64,000 bases of DNA, from the NCBI GenBank assembly GCA_009741485.1, contig CM019219.1, positions 254,697 through 318,696 on the forward strand, in the 5' to 3' direction. Below are positions 32,786 through 44,590 of the stretch, piece by piece (position 1 is the stretch's first letter; every line of letters starts with the position of its first letter). Below the pieces are notes generated by a model, which saw only the letters and a list, made by a program, of their open reading frames with translations, made no database searches and was not told the origin of the DNA. Origin of the DNA: Malurus cyaneus samueli. Its lineage: Eukaryota > Chordata > Aves > Passeriformes > Maluridae. Made by a program: the position numbers and the translations under genes.

Positions 32786-34019
32786 CCCAAAACCGTGAGA
32801 GGATGAGATTTGCTAATCCTACAGAGAAAAAGGTCAGGGTAGGTCCTGGAGGGGGTCCTGGGGCTGCCAGATCGCTCAGGGCCCCCACCCATTCCCAAAT
32901 CCCCTCCCTTGGGTGCTCCCAAAGCCTGCCCCAGCTCGTGCCCTGCTCCTGTATCTATTTAAGCATCTTTCCTCAGGTCTGTGTTGAACACAAAGTATTG
33001 TCTGCAGGAAAAAGTGTCCCTGGGCTGCTTTCCAGTCACCTCCTGCACAGCCTGACACCAGGAGTTATAAAGTACAGGCAACAGAAAAGGAATAAAAATA
33101 CAGCAGATAACTGGGGTTTGTATAAAAATTAAATTGTGTTAAAATTAAAAATTTAATTGAATTTAATTGAATTTAATTGAAAGTATGTTCACAAAATATG
33201 TAAGTGGAAACCAAAGTCTTTGGCCCTAAAATGTGTTACAAAGAGAATTTTGGTTCCGGGACACCCCCAAAGGGGACAGACCCTTATTTAGGCAACTGAA
33301 AAAGTCCAAACTCAAAGCAAATTTAAAAATCAATTACTTAAACTAACGTTTCTCACTTTTTTTTGATATAAATCATGATTAAAAGCAGTTCCTTGGCTGA
33401 TTTCAATCAGAGAACACAGTCTCTCTCTGCTGATCTCAAGCTGTTAAATAAGAAACAGAAAATCATCAATAACCCATCTGTGTCACAGATGAGGAGCGGC
33501 CCCACGGGGCCTGTTGCTCCCTGGTTCTCATATGGCAATCTCTGGGTTTTTGAGGGATGGCAGGAGACCAGAAAAACCCTCAAAAAGGAGTTTGTCCCCT
33601 CAGGTGTGTGACAGGAGCCAGAAGAGGCCACAGCAGGGCGGTGACCAGGTATTCACCCTCCTCAAAAAAAGCCAAAAACACCCTGTAGAGACGCAGGCAG
33701 CAATTATATTTCACAAAATTCAGTTTTCCTGAGGATGCTATCCCTACTTTGGGATAAATTCACCCAGGAATGAGGACGGGGTGGGGACACCGTGGTCAGT
33801 GGGAGCCAGGAGGGCAGGGAATCATTTCGAAAAAAAACCCTCCGAGATCATCGAGTCAAACCCTTCCCAGCGCTGCCAGGATGATAAAAGGAGCAGGAAA
33901 AAAAACTTCTCATCGAGAGGGGAAAACAGAGAAGCCAGGGAGGGTGGTGGGTGCCGGGGCTCGCTCGGAGCCGTCACGGAGCCGTTTCCCATGTTTGAGA
34001 AATTCCCTTACGGCTGCAG

Positions 34020-34400
34020 TTCCCCGGTTGTCTAATTGTCCTTGATGTATTTTCTGTCCCCCAGGAACGCCATCCAGACCTCGCAGCTCCAGATGTCTGA
34101 ATATTATGCAGGAAGCTGGTAAACAAATTCCTCCTATTTTTCCTGCTAGCAATTAGGAACGTAGGAAGAACACATTGCTGAGCGGGCGAGGGATCCACCG
34201 CAGATATTTCATATGCATTTATAGGCACTTAACGCCTCGGGAAGGGTGATAAACACCGACTATTGTAAATCTGTTTGATCGCCCCTTGTTGCTACAAAAT
34301 CCGGAAAAAGTCAGAATGGAGGAAAAAAAAAACGAAAAGTTGAAATAAGGGTTAAAATTGGGACAAATTAGTGATTACGACTCATTTCATCGGAACTGTC
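34020..34400. other. Candidate conserved noncoding element
   Basis: Unique block with clustered factor-like words (CATATGCATTTATAGG, TAATTGTCC, GATAAACACC). No gene or repeat is seen in it. Confidence 0.35.
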
Positions 34401-34695
34401 GAGCACTGGGGTGACAGAGCAGCTCTGCCACATCCCCTAAAGAAGCTTTTTTTAAGAGATTTTAATTTTTTACCCCAAGTCCAGCTCTGGAGCAGGTCCC
34501 TGCCCGGCTCCAGTGCTTCCCCTCTCCGTTAATTTATCCAGCAATCGCCCGAGGTGGCTCCAGGAGCCTTTGCCAGCATTAATTGTTACGATTTTGGAGT
34601 CCCACGGGGTGAAAACTTTGGGAAGGAGAATTTGTTCCGAAAATTGGGAGAGAAATTTAAAAATCCAGCGCCGTGGCCGTGCAAAAGCAGTGCAG

Positions 34696-34912
34696 GAATT
34701 GGAATTGGAATTGGAATTGGAATTGGAATTGGAACTGGAATTGGAATTGGAATTGGAATTGGAATTGGAATTGGAATTGGAATTGGAATTGGAATTGGAA
34801 TGGAATTGGAATTGGAATTGGAATTGGAATTGGAACTGGAATTGGAATTGAAATTGGAATTGGAATTGGAATTGGAATTGGAATTGGAATTGGAATTGGA
34901 ATTGGAAGTTCC
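34696..34912. repeat. GGAATT hexamer microsatellite, about 36 units
   Basis: Nearly perfect (GGAATT)n with rare GGAACT and one TGGAAT phase slip near 34800. It reads as Glu-Leu, Gly-Ile or Trp-Asn dipeptides in the three frames, all artefacts. Confidence 0.98.
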
Positions 34913-35154
34913 AGCTCAAGGGGAAAAGGGGTGGTGATCCTGGAAAGCACAGGACAGGCACCCAGATCCTGGAATTCTGCAAGCTGCAGAAATTTGGGAG
35001 CAATTAACACATTTTACTGTGAGAAGGAGCTTTATCCAGCCCAGCTGCCCAGTTTATCAGAGCCACGGTATTTTCTGGAAGAATTAAGTTTGTTTCAAAC
35101 AGAAACTGAGCTGAGATCTCTTTTCATGGCCAAAAACCCCAACTGCAGACTTCC

Positions 35155-35340
35155 CTAAACAAACCAGTGACCCGAGTGGATTTCCCAGCTTTCTGGGCAG
35201 TTTTTGGGGTCTTGTGAGAGATGAACTGCCCTGATGAGTGGGAGCATCTGGAAGGAGATGGAGGCAGCTGCTCCTTTACAGCTTTTGAGTGTTTTTGGTG
35301 GCACTCAGTGACCCCAGGGCTCCTGTCTGAGGGTCCCCAT
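35155..35340. repeat. Left copy of a local 180-bp direct duplication
   Basis: Matches 35640-35830, about 487 bases to the right, including 'ACCAGTGACCCGAGTGGATT' and 'GGAAGGAGATGGAGGCAGCT'. No gene is visible in the segment or between the copies. Confidence 0.9.
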
Positions 35341-35639
35341 GGGCACCCAAGGGCTCTGTCTGAGCTTCCCCCTCCACAGGCAGCATCTCCTGGGTCCCTG
35401 GCTCTTCACACTGAATCACCTGACTCTCACACTGAATCACCTCGTGCCCTGGTTCTGTATTTTATTCTGCTAATGGGAAAAATTCTCATTTTGGGCACTT
35501 TTGGCACTGCCCTGCTGAGCAGTGAGCCCCAGTTCCCACTGCAGACCACAGACATGAACCAGTTCAGCACCCCTCGTGCCCGTGGCGTTCCTAATCCCCT
35601 GTTAAGGGTTGTCCATCCCTTACGGGCACCCCAAACCTA

Positions 35640-35830
35640 AATAAACCAAATTTCCCTAAATAAACCAGTGACCCGAGTGGATTTCCAGCTTTCTGGGCTC
35701 TTTTGGGGTCTTACAAGAGATGAACTGCCCTGATGGAGTGGGAGCATCTGGAAGGAGATGGAGGCAGCTGCTCCTTTGCATTTTGAGTATTTTTGGTGGC
35801 ACCTCAGTGACCCCAGGGAACCTTTGGGCA
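35640..35830. repeat. Right copy of a local 180-bp direct duplication
   Basis: About 90 percent identical by eye to 35155-35340, diverging after 'gaccccaggg'. The duplication includes the unit 'taaaccag' on its left border. Confidence 0.9.
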
Positions 35831-36359
35831 TCGGGGCTCCCAGCCACACTCCAAAGGCATGTGCTGCACTTTGCAGAGCAGTTTTTCACCCCATTTTCTG
35901 TTTTTTTTTTTTTTCCCTAAACACAGGTGCTGTGAGGCCCAGGCCAGCCCAGAGCATTATGGGCTGGCGGTGTTTGCTTTGGAGCCAGGCAGGAGCACTC
36001 TGGTGCCACCTCAGCTTAGGGAAGGGGGCAGAAACCCGAGCCAGGGCTTTTCAAGCCTTCTCAGATGAAGGTTTAAAATAACCCCGGGTGCTGGCAGTGC
36101 TGTGGGCAGCGAGCTCAGCAGCTGACGACTCCTGTATGGAGTCACTGAGACAAATATCTCCATCAAACAGAGCTCACAGGGGGCTCAGAGCCCCCCAAAC
36201 CCCCAAACCCCAGCTCTGCACAGGGGATTGACTATCCTGGAGCAGAAATCAACTGCAGCCACGCAGAACTCGCTGCTTGCAGCCCCTCTCCTGCTCAGGT
36301 GTGTGTGTGCAGCCCAGACCTGTTGGAGGACTCAGATCTCTCCCGCTCCTCGCCGCGAT

Positions 36360-36640
36360 GAAGGAATTAAATACAAAATCTTCTGTAGGAAGCAATTGTG
36401 AAGTGTGGAAGTTTCTAGTCAGGCAAATAAATTGGATTTAAGTATATTACAGTCATAATCTTTTTCTGCCTCTCTCCAGACAGCCTTTGTACATGGAGAA
36501 ATGAGAATGTATTCTCAGACAAATCTTGACCTGAGGGAGAAGGCTGCGGGAATCTGGATTTTCAATAACATAAGACAATAAAGCTCAGACTTCTAACCTG
36601 CCGCAATATGGTAAAAGTATAAAGAGCTTAGCAACTAATA
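36360..36640. other. Candidate conserved noncoding element
   Basis: Unique AT-rich block without repeats ('caaataaattggatttaagt'). Candidate status only. 36640-37090 is similar unique sequence with no gene. Confidence 0.3.
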
Positions 36641-37089
36641 AAAGAAAAGGGTCTTCCAACTCATATTTGAAGATCTAGACCCCCAAAAGGACACTTCATA
36701 AAGATCATAATGGGTTAGTCAGTATCTAACAGATACCATGTACCTTGTTGACCAATTGTCTGACAGTTGTCTTCTGCAGGCCTGGATATTAATAAGCCTT
36801 GTGTTGATTTCCTTGGGGTATTTTGTCTTCGTAATTGTACATCTCCTTGTTGTGACACTGCAGCCCTGCTACGTATTTATTTAATGCCATTCCTATAGCA
36901 AAAAATAAAAAAATAAAATAAAAAATTCGGTGTGTGGGTGCCGTCGTTTCCCTGAGATGAGATGCACACACTGCAAATTTCCTCCCCCAAATCAAAGCCA
37001 GGCAGAGGCAGAGCTCCCGGACTCGGGGCAAAGAGGAAATCCAGATGTGTTTTCCCCTAAGGTGTGAATGTGCCTCACTGCCTGCCTTA

Positions 37090-37300
37090 CACGGGGAATA
37101 CAAAGGGATTCAATTATCGCCGCATTTTGATTTCTAATAATAACAAAAACTCCTTCTAGAAGGGATTCCATTAAATAATGTTTTGACAGATAATGCTGGT
37201 GTAAAGTAGCTGTCAGTCAGGCAGCGAGATCAAGGGGAAACAGATGCACGAGGCAGATCACAGGGAGGCTTAGGGAGCGAAAATGAAGCCCTGCTACAAA
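37090..37300. other. Candidate conserved noncoding element
   Basis: Unique block with CAATTATCGCC and ATTTCTAATAATAAC words, typical of developmental enhancers. No gene. Confidence 0.3.
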
Positions 37301-37479
37301 CTCCTCTCACTCACAAAACAAAGGCTGCTGCGGCCTCATCCTGCTGCCGGCGCTTCCCGGGCAGCTCCGAGTCAAATGCAAATATTTGGAGATTGCCTGC
37401 GAGGAGAAGCGCGGCTCTCCGCTGTGATCGGAGCAGGGTGATTAAAGAACTGTGTGTTTGTCACACCGGCTCTGTGGCA

Positions 37480-37750
37480 GGGTGTGTCACTCCAGGTGTG
37501 CCCCCAAGTGTGTGACATGGTGTGTGTCCCCCAGGTGTGTGACAGGGTGTGTGTGACTCCAGGAGTGTGACAGGATGTGTCCCCGGGTGTGTGACAAAGT
37601 GTGTGAGTCACTCCAGGAATGTGACAGGGTGTGTGTGACTTCAGGAGTGTGACAGGGTGTGTCACTCCAGGTGTGCCCCAGCTGTGTGACAGGGTGTGTG
37701 TGACCCCAGGAGTGTGACAGGGTGTGTCCCCCACCTGTGTCCACCAGGCG
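37480..37750 (+). repeat. GTGTGACAGGGTGTGTG minisatellite
   Basis: Units of 20-34 bases containing GTGTGACAGGGTGTGT and 'cactccagg' or 'ccccagg'. The following 150 bases (37780-37860) are rich in CCCCAGT repeats. Confidence 0.9.
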
Positions 37751-38094
37751 TGTCCCACACACCAGGCACAGGGAGATGTGACCCCTGTCTCCCCAGTCCC
37801 TCCAGTCCTTCAGTCTCCCCAGTGCCCCAATCCCCCAGTCCCCCCAGTGCCTGTTGGGTTTTTGGCCAAGCCGTCCCCTCCCCGCCCCATTCCCACCCCA
37901 GCCCATGTCCAGCTCCCTGTCCCCAGTCTGAATCCCCAATTTCCCCGGAGATGTTTTCCCTTGGCGTCTTGGAGTTATTTCCTCTCACTCCAAAGCTCAG
38001 CCCCCGTTTGCTGCTTGGTCCCTCTCCCATGGCTGGGAGTGACCCTGCCCTGCTCTGCAGTGGAATGGGAATTCCCTGCCTTGCTACCACCTTC

Positions 38095-38185
38095 CCATCC
38101 AGGAATCCCAGCCTGGATGGGGTGGGAAGGGTCCCTAAACCCACCCAGTGCCACCCCCGTGGCAGGCTGCTCCAAACCCCGCTGG
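38095..38185 (+). mobile_element. CR1-type LINE fragment
   Basis: 'tcccagcctggatggggtgggaagggtccctaaacccacccagtgccaccc' with the 'gcaggctgctcc' continuation. Confidence 0.65.
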
Positions 38186-38745
38186 CACTTTGTGCATCTT
38201 TTCTGTGTCCACCCAGAAGTTCATCCCGTGATTCAGTGATTTCCTTTCACTCCAAGTTCTCAGAATTCCTACAAATGCTTTGTCCCAAGCCCCTTTTCCC
38301 CACTAATTCCCCCTGGCCGTGCTGATCCCATTCCCAGCCCCTCAGGGTCATTCCTGGTGCTGCTGCCCCTCTCCTGAGCCCTTCCATGCTCTGCCTCCAA
38401 CGTGGGATTTGAGACAAATGGAATAACACACGGAAGAGCCTGGGTTGGGAAAGGCACAGCAGAGAACACTCAAATTAACAATATTTTCATTTATAGCAGC
38501 ACCCAAAGTCACAGCAGCCTTCATACCTGCCCCATTCCTGATCCTGGCACATCCCAGGATAACAAAAATTGTGGAAAAGAAGAGAAATAAGAGAAATGAG
38601 AGAATTAGGAGAAATAAGAGAATAAGAAATAACAGCTATTTACAGCCTTTAAAAATAAAACTCCGAAGTTTCCATGCAAGTTCTGAACAAGCTCGTCAAA
38701 AACTTGTAGTTATAAACTATATTTAAAAGTCAGTCATTCAGCTTT

Positions 38746-38767
38746 AAAAAAAAAAAAAAAAAAAAAA
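38746..38767 (+). repeat. Poly(A) tract, 22 A
   Basis: A run of A after GCTTT, followed by TATTTTTTTCC. It may be a retroposon tail, but no element body is recognised. Confidence 0.9.
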
Positions 38768-39539
38768 TATTTTTTTCCACTGCTGAATATCTCCGGGAAA
38801 AACTGGGCCCAAAGTTTAATATGGGATTGAGACAGGAAATGCCCAGGCAGAAGATCCACTGCTCTTCCCTCTGGAATTCCCTCTGGAATGGCAAATTCCA
38901 GCTCCTGCTCCCAAAATCACCCCTCCATCCCAGGGTGCTGTTCCAGGCTGCAGAGATGTCTCAACCTGCTCTAGAGGAAATCTTCAATTAAAGTGTTCAC
39001 ACTGGAATTTTTCAGTTTCTAGGTGAAATTTCAGGTAGAGAGGAAAAGCTCAATGAGAATAAAAGTTTCTAGAAGGACGAAATTAAGTGAGGAAGGGATC
39101 TGATCCACCACCTCCACATTCCTCCAGCACCTTCCCCACCAGTGATGAGGGTAAAAATACAAATATTTATAGGAGAAAATGAAGGGGTGTTATGCTGTAC
39201 TCATGGAAAAGTGCTGCAAATTATGGGATAAAGCAAAGGAATAATCCAGCTGGAGAATCCCAACAAAATCTGCTCCAGGACTCTGCAAAAGCCTCAAGGA
39301 AAATGGAAAACACCTCTTTTTAAATGAATTACCAACATACAGAGGTTTAAAGCATGAGTGCTTGAGGTATGGCAAATAAAACTGTATTTTTAGGATATCT
39401 GATATCAGGAATTTTTTCCCTGCAGCATCCAGGATTAGTGGAGGATGCTCAGTCCCAGGAACCCCAGCAAGGACAGCACATGGCCTTGGCCTCCGGAGAG
39501 CTGCTTTTTCATTTTGGCTTTTTTTAAACCCTGGGGCAG

Positions 39540-39780
39540 AGTTAGGAGATAAGAGAAGTGGAACTGAACTTAACGAGCAGCTAATTTTATCCTTTGTTTT
39601 GCCTGATAAACATCAGCTCACAAAGTCAGAGCCCGGAGCTGCAGCCACACTTGGGAAGGAAATAGCACCGTGTATTTATAGTGAATAATCTTATTTTAGT
39701 CATTTTGCACAAAACCGTGGCTGAGAGGTTTGGCTTTGTTCCCCCACTTTACCTGAAATGTTTAAATAAATAAATTTTCA
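39540..39780. other. Candidate conserved noncoding element
   Basis: AT-rich unique block with 'cagctaattttatcctttg' and 'gtgaataatcttatttta'. No coding features. Confidence 0.3.
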
Positions 39781-40059
39781 TCAGCACATTTTGCTGAACA
39801 AGCAGGAAATGGGGTTTGTTTTGCCCCAAAACTCATTTGGACACGAGAGCCCCCGAGCAGCCAGCACACAGTGGGAAGGAGGGTGGGCACACACAGGTTT
39901 GTCAGAAAAACTGTGCTGAAAAATGAATTTTAATGCTTCAAAAGTGCTGGAAACGAACAAAAATCTGCACATGAATTTGACTTATGGAGCCTGGGATTTG
40001 ATCAAACCTCCTGTAATTGAAATAAGCAGAATTTGGGGAAAATGTCCCATCCTTGAAAA

Positions 40060-40165
40060 TGTCCCAGGCCAGGCTGGACAGGGTTTGGAGCACTGGGACA
40101 GTGGGAGGTGTCCCTGCCCATGGCAGGGGTGGCACTGGATGGGCTTTAAGATCCCTTTAAACCCA
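40060..40165 (-). mobile_element. CR1-type LINE fragment, reverse orientation
   Basis: 'caggccaggctggacagg ... cactgggacagtgggaggtgtccctgcc' then 'ggcactggatgggctttaagatcc'. Confidence 0.75.
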
Positions 40166-40294
40166 AACCACCTGGAATTCCATAAAAATTGTGAATCTTC
40201 ATCAGCTCAAACCCACCAGCAGCTCCACGCAAAGCAGAACTGTCCCTCGTGTTCCCAGGAAGCACAAACTCTCCCTGCCCAGTGCCACCAACCT

Positions 40295-40805
40295 GGAACC
40301 AACAGCAACCCGGCATGGGAACTAACACCAACCTGAATGAGAACTGACACCAACCTGGAACTGACACCAACCTGGAACCAACACCAACCTGAATGAGAAC
40401 TGACACCAACCTGGCACAGGAACCAGCACTAACCTGGAACAGGAACCAACAAAAACCTGGAACCAACAAAAACCTGCCACGAGGAACCAACACCAACCTG
40501 ACATGAGAACCGACACCAACCCGGCACAGGAACCAACACCAGCCTGGCACAGGAACCAACAAAAACCTGGAACCAACACCAGCCTGGCATAGGAACCAAC
40601 AAAAACATGGAACGAACACCAACCTGCCATGAAAACCCACACCAACCTGGAACCAGCACCAGCCTGGAATCAACACCAGCCTGGAACTGACACCAGCCTG
40701 GAACCAACACCAACCTGGAACCAACACCAGCCTGGCACAGGAACCAATACCAACCTGGAACCAACACCAACCTGGCACAGGAACCAACACCAAACCTTGG
40801 AAAGA
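40295..40805 (+). repeat. Minisatellite ACCAACCTGGAACCAACACC, unit 16-29 bp
   Basis: Two unit types, AACCTGGAACCAACACC and AACCTGGCACAGGAACCAACA, are intermixed. The reverse strand gives Val/Gly/Trp/Cys-rich false frames. Confidence 0.92.
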
Positions 40806-41509
40806 TTCCTGAGCAGCACCAGCAGCTCCAGTCAGAGCTGGAAAAGCAGAGAGGCTCCTGCAGCTCAGCAGCTGCCTCTAAACCAGCCCCACCACCCAAA
40901 TGTCAAACCCCCCGGTGCCCCCAGCCACGCAGGGGCTGCAGCAGTTGAACCACGAGCACAGGAGACCCTGAACGACTTTTGTGATTTCTGAGGGGAATAC
41001 ATTAAAGCTGTGCTAGTGCTTCCCCTGTGGGTTGTACTTCTGTTTCAGTTTCAGTTTACTGCAGCTTTTACCCGTCGTGTAAGAGGCAGAACTGCCATTT
41101 CATTCCACCAAAATGAACGGGAAACATCCGTAAAGAGCAGCCTTAATGGTGGAGGAATCCACCAGGGACGGCCTTTGGAGTTGTTCAAGAACCTATTTCA
41201 AAATTTAAGCAGATTTTGCTAAAAAGGCAAGTGAGAAGAAAGACAGAGACTTGAAATGCAGGATTTTAACCTTCATGTAGGAAATGAAAGGATGTTTGCA
41301 GGATACCAGCAGCAGAACCATCCCTCCCTCCCTCCCCATCAACAGGAGCACTCTGGAGGAGCCAGGACTGAGACTGGCTTGTGTAAATAAGTGATTTTGG
41401 ATGAGATTCATTAATAAAGGGGATGTTTTGGATATCTTGTGAGGTCAGTGGATTGTTTATGAAGTTGCATGGATGACCCAGAGCCATGGGAGAGCTGGGT
41501 GACTCTTGG

Positions 41510-41640
41510 ATCACAGACTGGTTGGGTTGGAAGGGACCTTTAGGATATCCTGTCCTACCCCTGCCACAAACAGGGACACTCCCACTGGCCCGGGCTGTCC
41601 AGATCTTGCAGAATTAGCACCAAATTCTCCCCATCAGTAG
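41510..41640 (+). mobile_element. CR1-type LINE fragment
   Basis: 'gatcacagactggttgggttggaagggacctttaggatatcctgtcctacccctgcc' with 'acactcccactggcccgggctg'. Confidence 0.75.
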
Positions 41641-41799
41641 GGATGGGACAGCCCAAGGGCTGAGCCCCTCAGCTTCTTCCACCCTCAGGCTCCCCCTGAA
41701 CAACAGCCCCAGATTCAAATGCACAGCAAAGAGCTCTCCCTACAATGCTCCAAAGAATTAATTAATGAGTTGCATATTTTTGGACATCAGCAGGAATTT

Positions 41800-41965
41800 C
41801 TCCATGGAAAGGGTGGTCAGGCCTTGGCAGGGGCTGCCCAGGGAGGTTTGGAGGTGCCCCAGGAATTCCTGGAGGTGGCACTGAGTGACAAGGTGGGGAT
41901 CAGGCACAGTTTTGACTCAGTGGTCTTGGAGGCTTTTTCCACCCTCAGGAATTTTGGGATTCTAC
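41800..41965 (-). mobile_element. CR1-type LINE fragment (second subtype), reverse
   Basis: 'ggctgcccagggaggtttggaggtgccccaggaattcctggaggtggcactgag' is the reverse complement of the wording at 51350-51420. Confidence 0.75.
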
Positions 41966-42159
41966 ACAGCTCCCTTCTAGGATGTGTCTGGGCCCTGAGG
42001 CTCTCCTGTAATGCCCAGCTAAACAGGGGATGTCAAATCCAGCACAATCAGGAAGGAGGACATTTGGCAGAGCTGTCACCAGGACAACACTTGGAATTGC
42101 ACTAATTCCCAAGTTTATTATTTTTAAAATCATTGATCTATCACTTCTGTGCACAGCAG

Positions 42160-42322
42160 CTACAGCCAGAAAGTCCTGCATGTTTGCTCCAGACTCTTCA
42201 GGAAGATACATCCCAAAAAAATACAAATACAAATACAAATACAAATAATACAAATAATACAAATAATACAAATAATACAAATAATACAAATAATACAAAT
42301 AATACAAATAATACAAATACAT
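42160..42322. repeat. Shared 50-bp segment plus (ACAAAT)n/(ACAAATAAT)n tail, copy 1
   Basis: 'GAAAGTCCTGCATGTTTGCT', 'CCAGACTCTTCAGGAAGA' and 'ACATCCCAAAAAA' run directly into the A-rich microsatellite. The same block followed by (ACAAAT)n lies at 42988-43112. A body-plus-tail pair is what a retroposon 3' end would leave, but the family is not known to me. Confidence 0.85.
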
Positions 42323-42987
42323 GAGAAGGATTAATTCAGGCTCTGTAATGCGAGCTGAGGCTGCTGATGGGATCTAAACACCCTGGGTTTCCCTGTCCTG
42401 AGCAGCAGCTCATTGGACAAATGCTCTGTACACAAAATCTCCTCCCCTAAAGCATCCCCCAACCCTCTCTGCCCTTGTAAAAATTATGTAACTCCACGCT
42501 GGTTCAGAAATTGCATAAAAGTTGCCTCTGTTCTGATTAATTGTCCCCACGGCTTCTTGTGAAATTTTTCAAAGTTCCAGCTGGTCACACAGGGTTTGGT
42601 TCACAAAAGAGTTGCACATTATTAGATTTTCTGATAAAATGGGCTCTTTTGTGATTCAGAGAGATGCTGCTCCTCCAGACAACTGGCATCCTCTTTGTTA
42701 TTCACCCCAGAGAGGAGGCAGCCAAACTGGAGTGCACTCGGATGGAAAGAGGCATTCCCAATCAGAAATGCAGATGGAGCATCACTCCTGCAGTGTGAAC
42801 AGAACCGCAGCAAAGTTTGGGGAGCAGCTGCAGGGACACGTCAGGGGTGGGTGGGGTTTGCTGCCCCTGGCATCACCCCACAGTGGAAGCTCAGAGCTGC
42901 CCCACCCACGGGATGTGATGCCAATGGAGCTCCTGGTTCTGAACCCTGAATAAGCCTGCTGTGCTTTGGAATTTGTTGTATTTAATG

Positions 42988-43112
42988 ACAGAAAGTCCTG
43001 CATGTTTGCTCCAGACTCTTCAGGAAGACACATCCCAAAAAACACAAATACAAATACAAATACAAATACAAATACAAATACAAATACAAATACAAATACA
43101 AATACAAATACC
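42988..43112. repeat. Shared 50-bp segment plus (ACAAAT)n tail, copy 2
   Basis: Nearly identical body to copy 1, with a purer ACAAAT hexamer tail of about 12 units. Confidence 0.85.
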
Positions 43113-43639
43113 TGACCTATCACCAGTTACCTCAAATGGCATTTCCATGAAGGATTCAGCTCCATAGCAAATTAAGGATTACAAGGAAAGAAATCAAAAT
43201 GAAACTGGAAAACCTTTGTGTAGATGCAAGGTGCACCTGCCTATTGGACACCACCTGCGACTCCAGCTCCTTCCAGCCTCAAAGTTGAGGTTACAAAATG
43301 TAAAAATCAAAAGAGGTCTCATGGCTAGAAGAACCGTTGTGTTCAGGGGACGTTTCTTAGGATGGAGTGCACGACAAATGAAAACCATGTGGGGTTAGCA
43401 CCTCAGAGATTCCCAGTGTAACTCATCGTATCTCCTACAACTCAGGTTATTTATCCACAGTATTTTAGGGTAAAAATTGCATTTTCCACTATTTCCACCT
43501 GCCAGGAGATCCCTGTCCAAAGCACAAACATTTACCGGTGTCTAAACTTCCAGGAGCGCAATTGTTCCCGAGGACAGTAATAAATAATCCAAGTCTCCTC
43601 ATCTCCTGCTGCCTGTTCCCCCCTCCCTCCTCACTTCGC

Positions 43640-43900
43640 ATTATGCAAAACAGCAAAATATTATCATCCTCATAGCATCCTCCTTGAAAGGCAGGCGCTT
43701 CAAATATCATAAAGGAGTATTGTCATAATGAGGTTAATGACAATAGGGTTTCCAATATCAAAGAGCCAACACGCAGCTGCTTTGGAGTGTGGAGTGATCC
43801 AGCACCGAGCTCCGTAATGAGGGGAGAGAGTTTTTGGGTTACGCATTTTAATGAGCCGGTAATAAGCACGCGGCGATTTGCATTTCACAGCCATTGCGAT
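43640..43900. other. Candidate conserved noncoding element
   Basis: Long repeat-free block with words such as GTCATAATGAGGTTAATGAC, CATTTTAATGAG and GATTTGCATTT (octamer-like). It is among the most enhancer-like blocks in the window by eye. Confidence 0.4.
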
Positions 43901-44194
43901 GGAACGCTCTGTTAGCCCTCCCTGCGTGGATGGAGGGGGAAAGGAGCCCGGCTTGGCGAGGATTTGCAGCGGGAACGTGCCCGGGAGATTTTGTGCGCCT
44001 GGAGGCAGAAGAGTTCGGGAATTCGCACCGGGGGGAAGCGGATGGGAGCGATGCGATACCTGGGCCTCCTGACCTGCGGAATGAACAGGGATAATCACCA
44101 CGTGTTTCGCTCTGTTTACTCCTCCTCTGCGGCTCAGTTTGCACCTCGGAGCAGTGGAGCGCATCAGGGAGGGTGGGGAGTGCTCAGAGCGGCT

Positions 44195-44310
44195 GGGGCT
44201 GTCCCTGGATCCCTGCGAGGGTCCCAGGCAGGGCTGGAGCATCCAGGGACAGCGGGAGGTGTCCCAGGGGGGCACTGGAGGGGTTTTAAGATCCCTTCCA
44301 CCCAAACCTT
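44195..44310 (-). mobile_element. CR1-type LINE fragment, reverse orientation
   Basis: 'ggctggggctgtccctggatccctgcgagggtcccaggcagggctggagc' and 'gggaggtgtcccagggg ... cactggaggggttttaagatccc'. Confidence 0.7.
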
Positions 44311-44399
44311 CCCGGGATTCTGGGATCTGCCGCGGCAGAAGTTGTGCAGCTGAGAGCCGTGGGGAGCTCACAGCATCCCCTGCTCGTTACGGCTCGCTC

Positions 44400-44590
44400 C
44401 GTGCAGAGCTGTACCTTAAGAACAATGCATTCCTCTATTAATGTTCCTTATGGGAGACATAATCAGCTTCATTAGGAGTCATTATTATGGGAAAACCCTG
44501 GAAAAAGCATCATGCGCAGGGAGGCAGCGTGATCAATTAAAAAGGCGGGCGATGCGGCTGGTATTGACAGATGTTTACAGGAACTGCCGT
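44400..44590. other. Candidate conserved noncoding element
   Basis: Unique block with TCTATTAATGTTCC, TCATTAGGAGTCATTATTATGG and GATCAATTAAAA. No gene. Confidence 0.35.

Noticed and set aside
34470..35158. Frames with poly-(Glu-Leu), poly-(Gly-Ile) or poly-(Trp-Asn)
   Set aside because: All come from the GGAATT hexamer.
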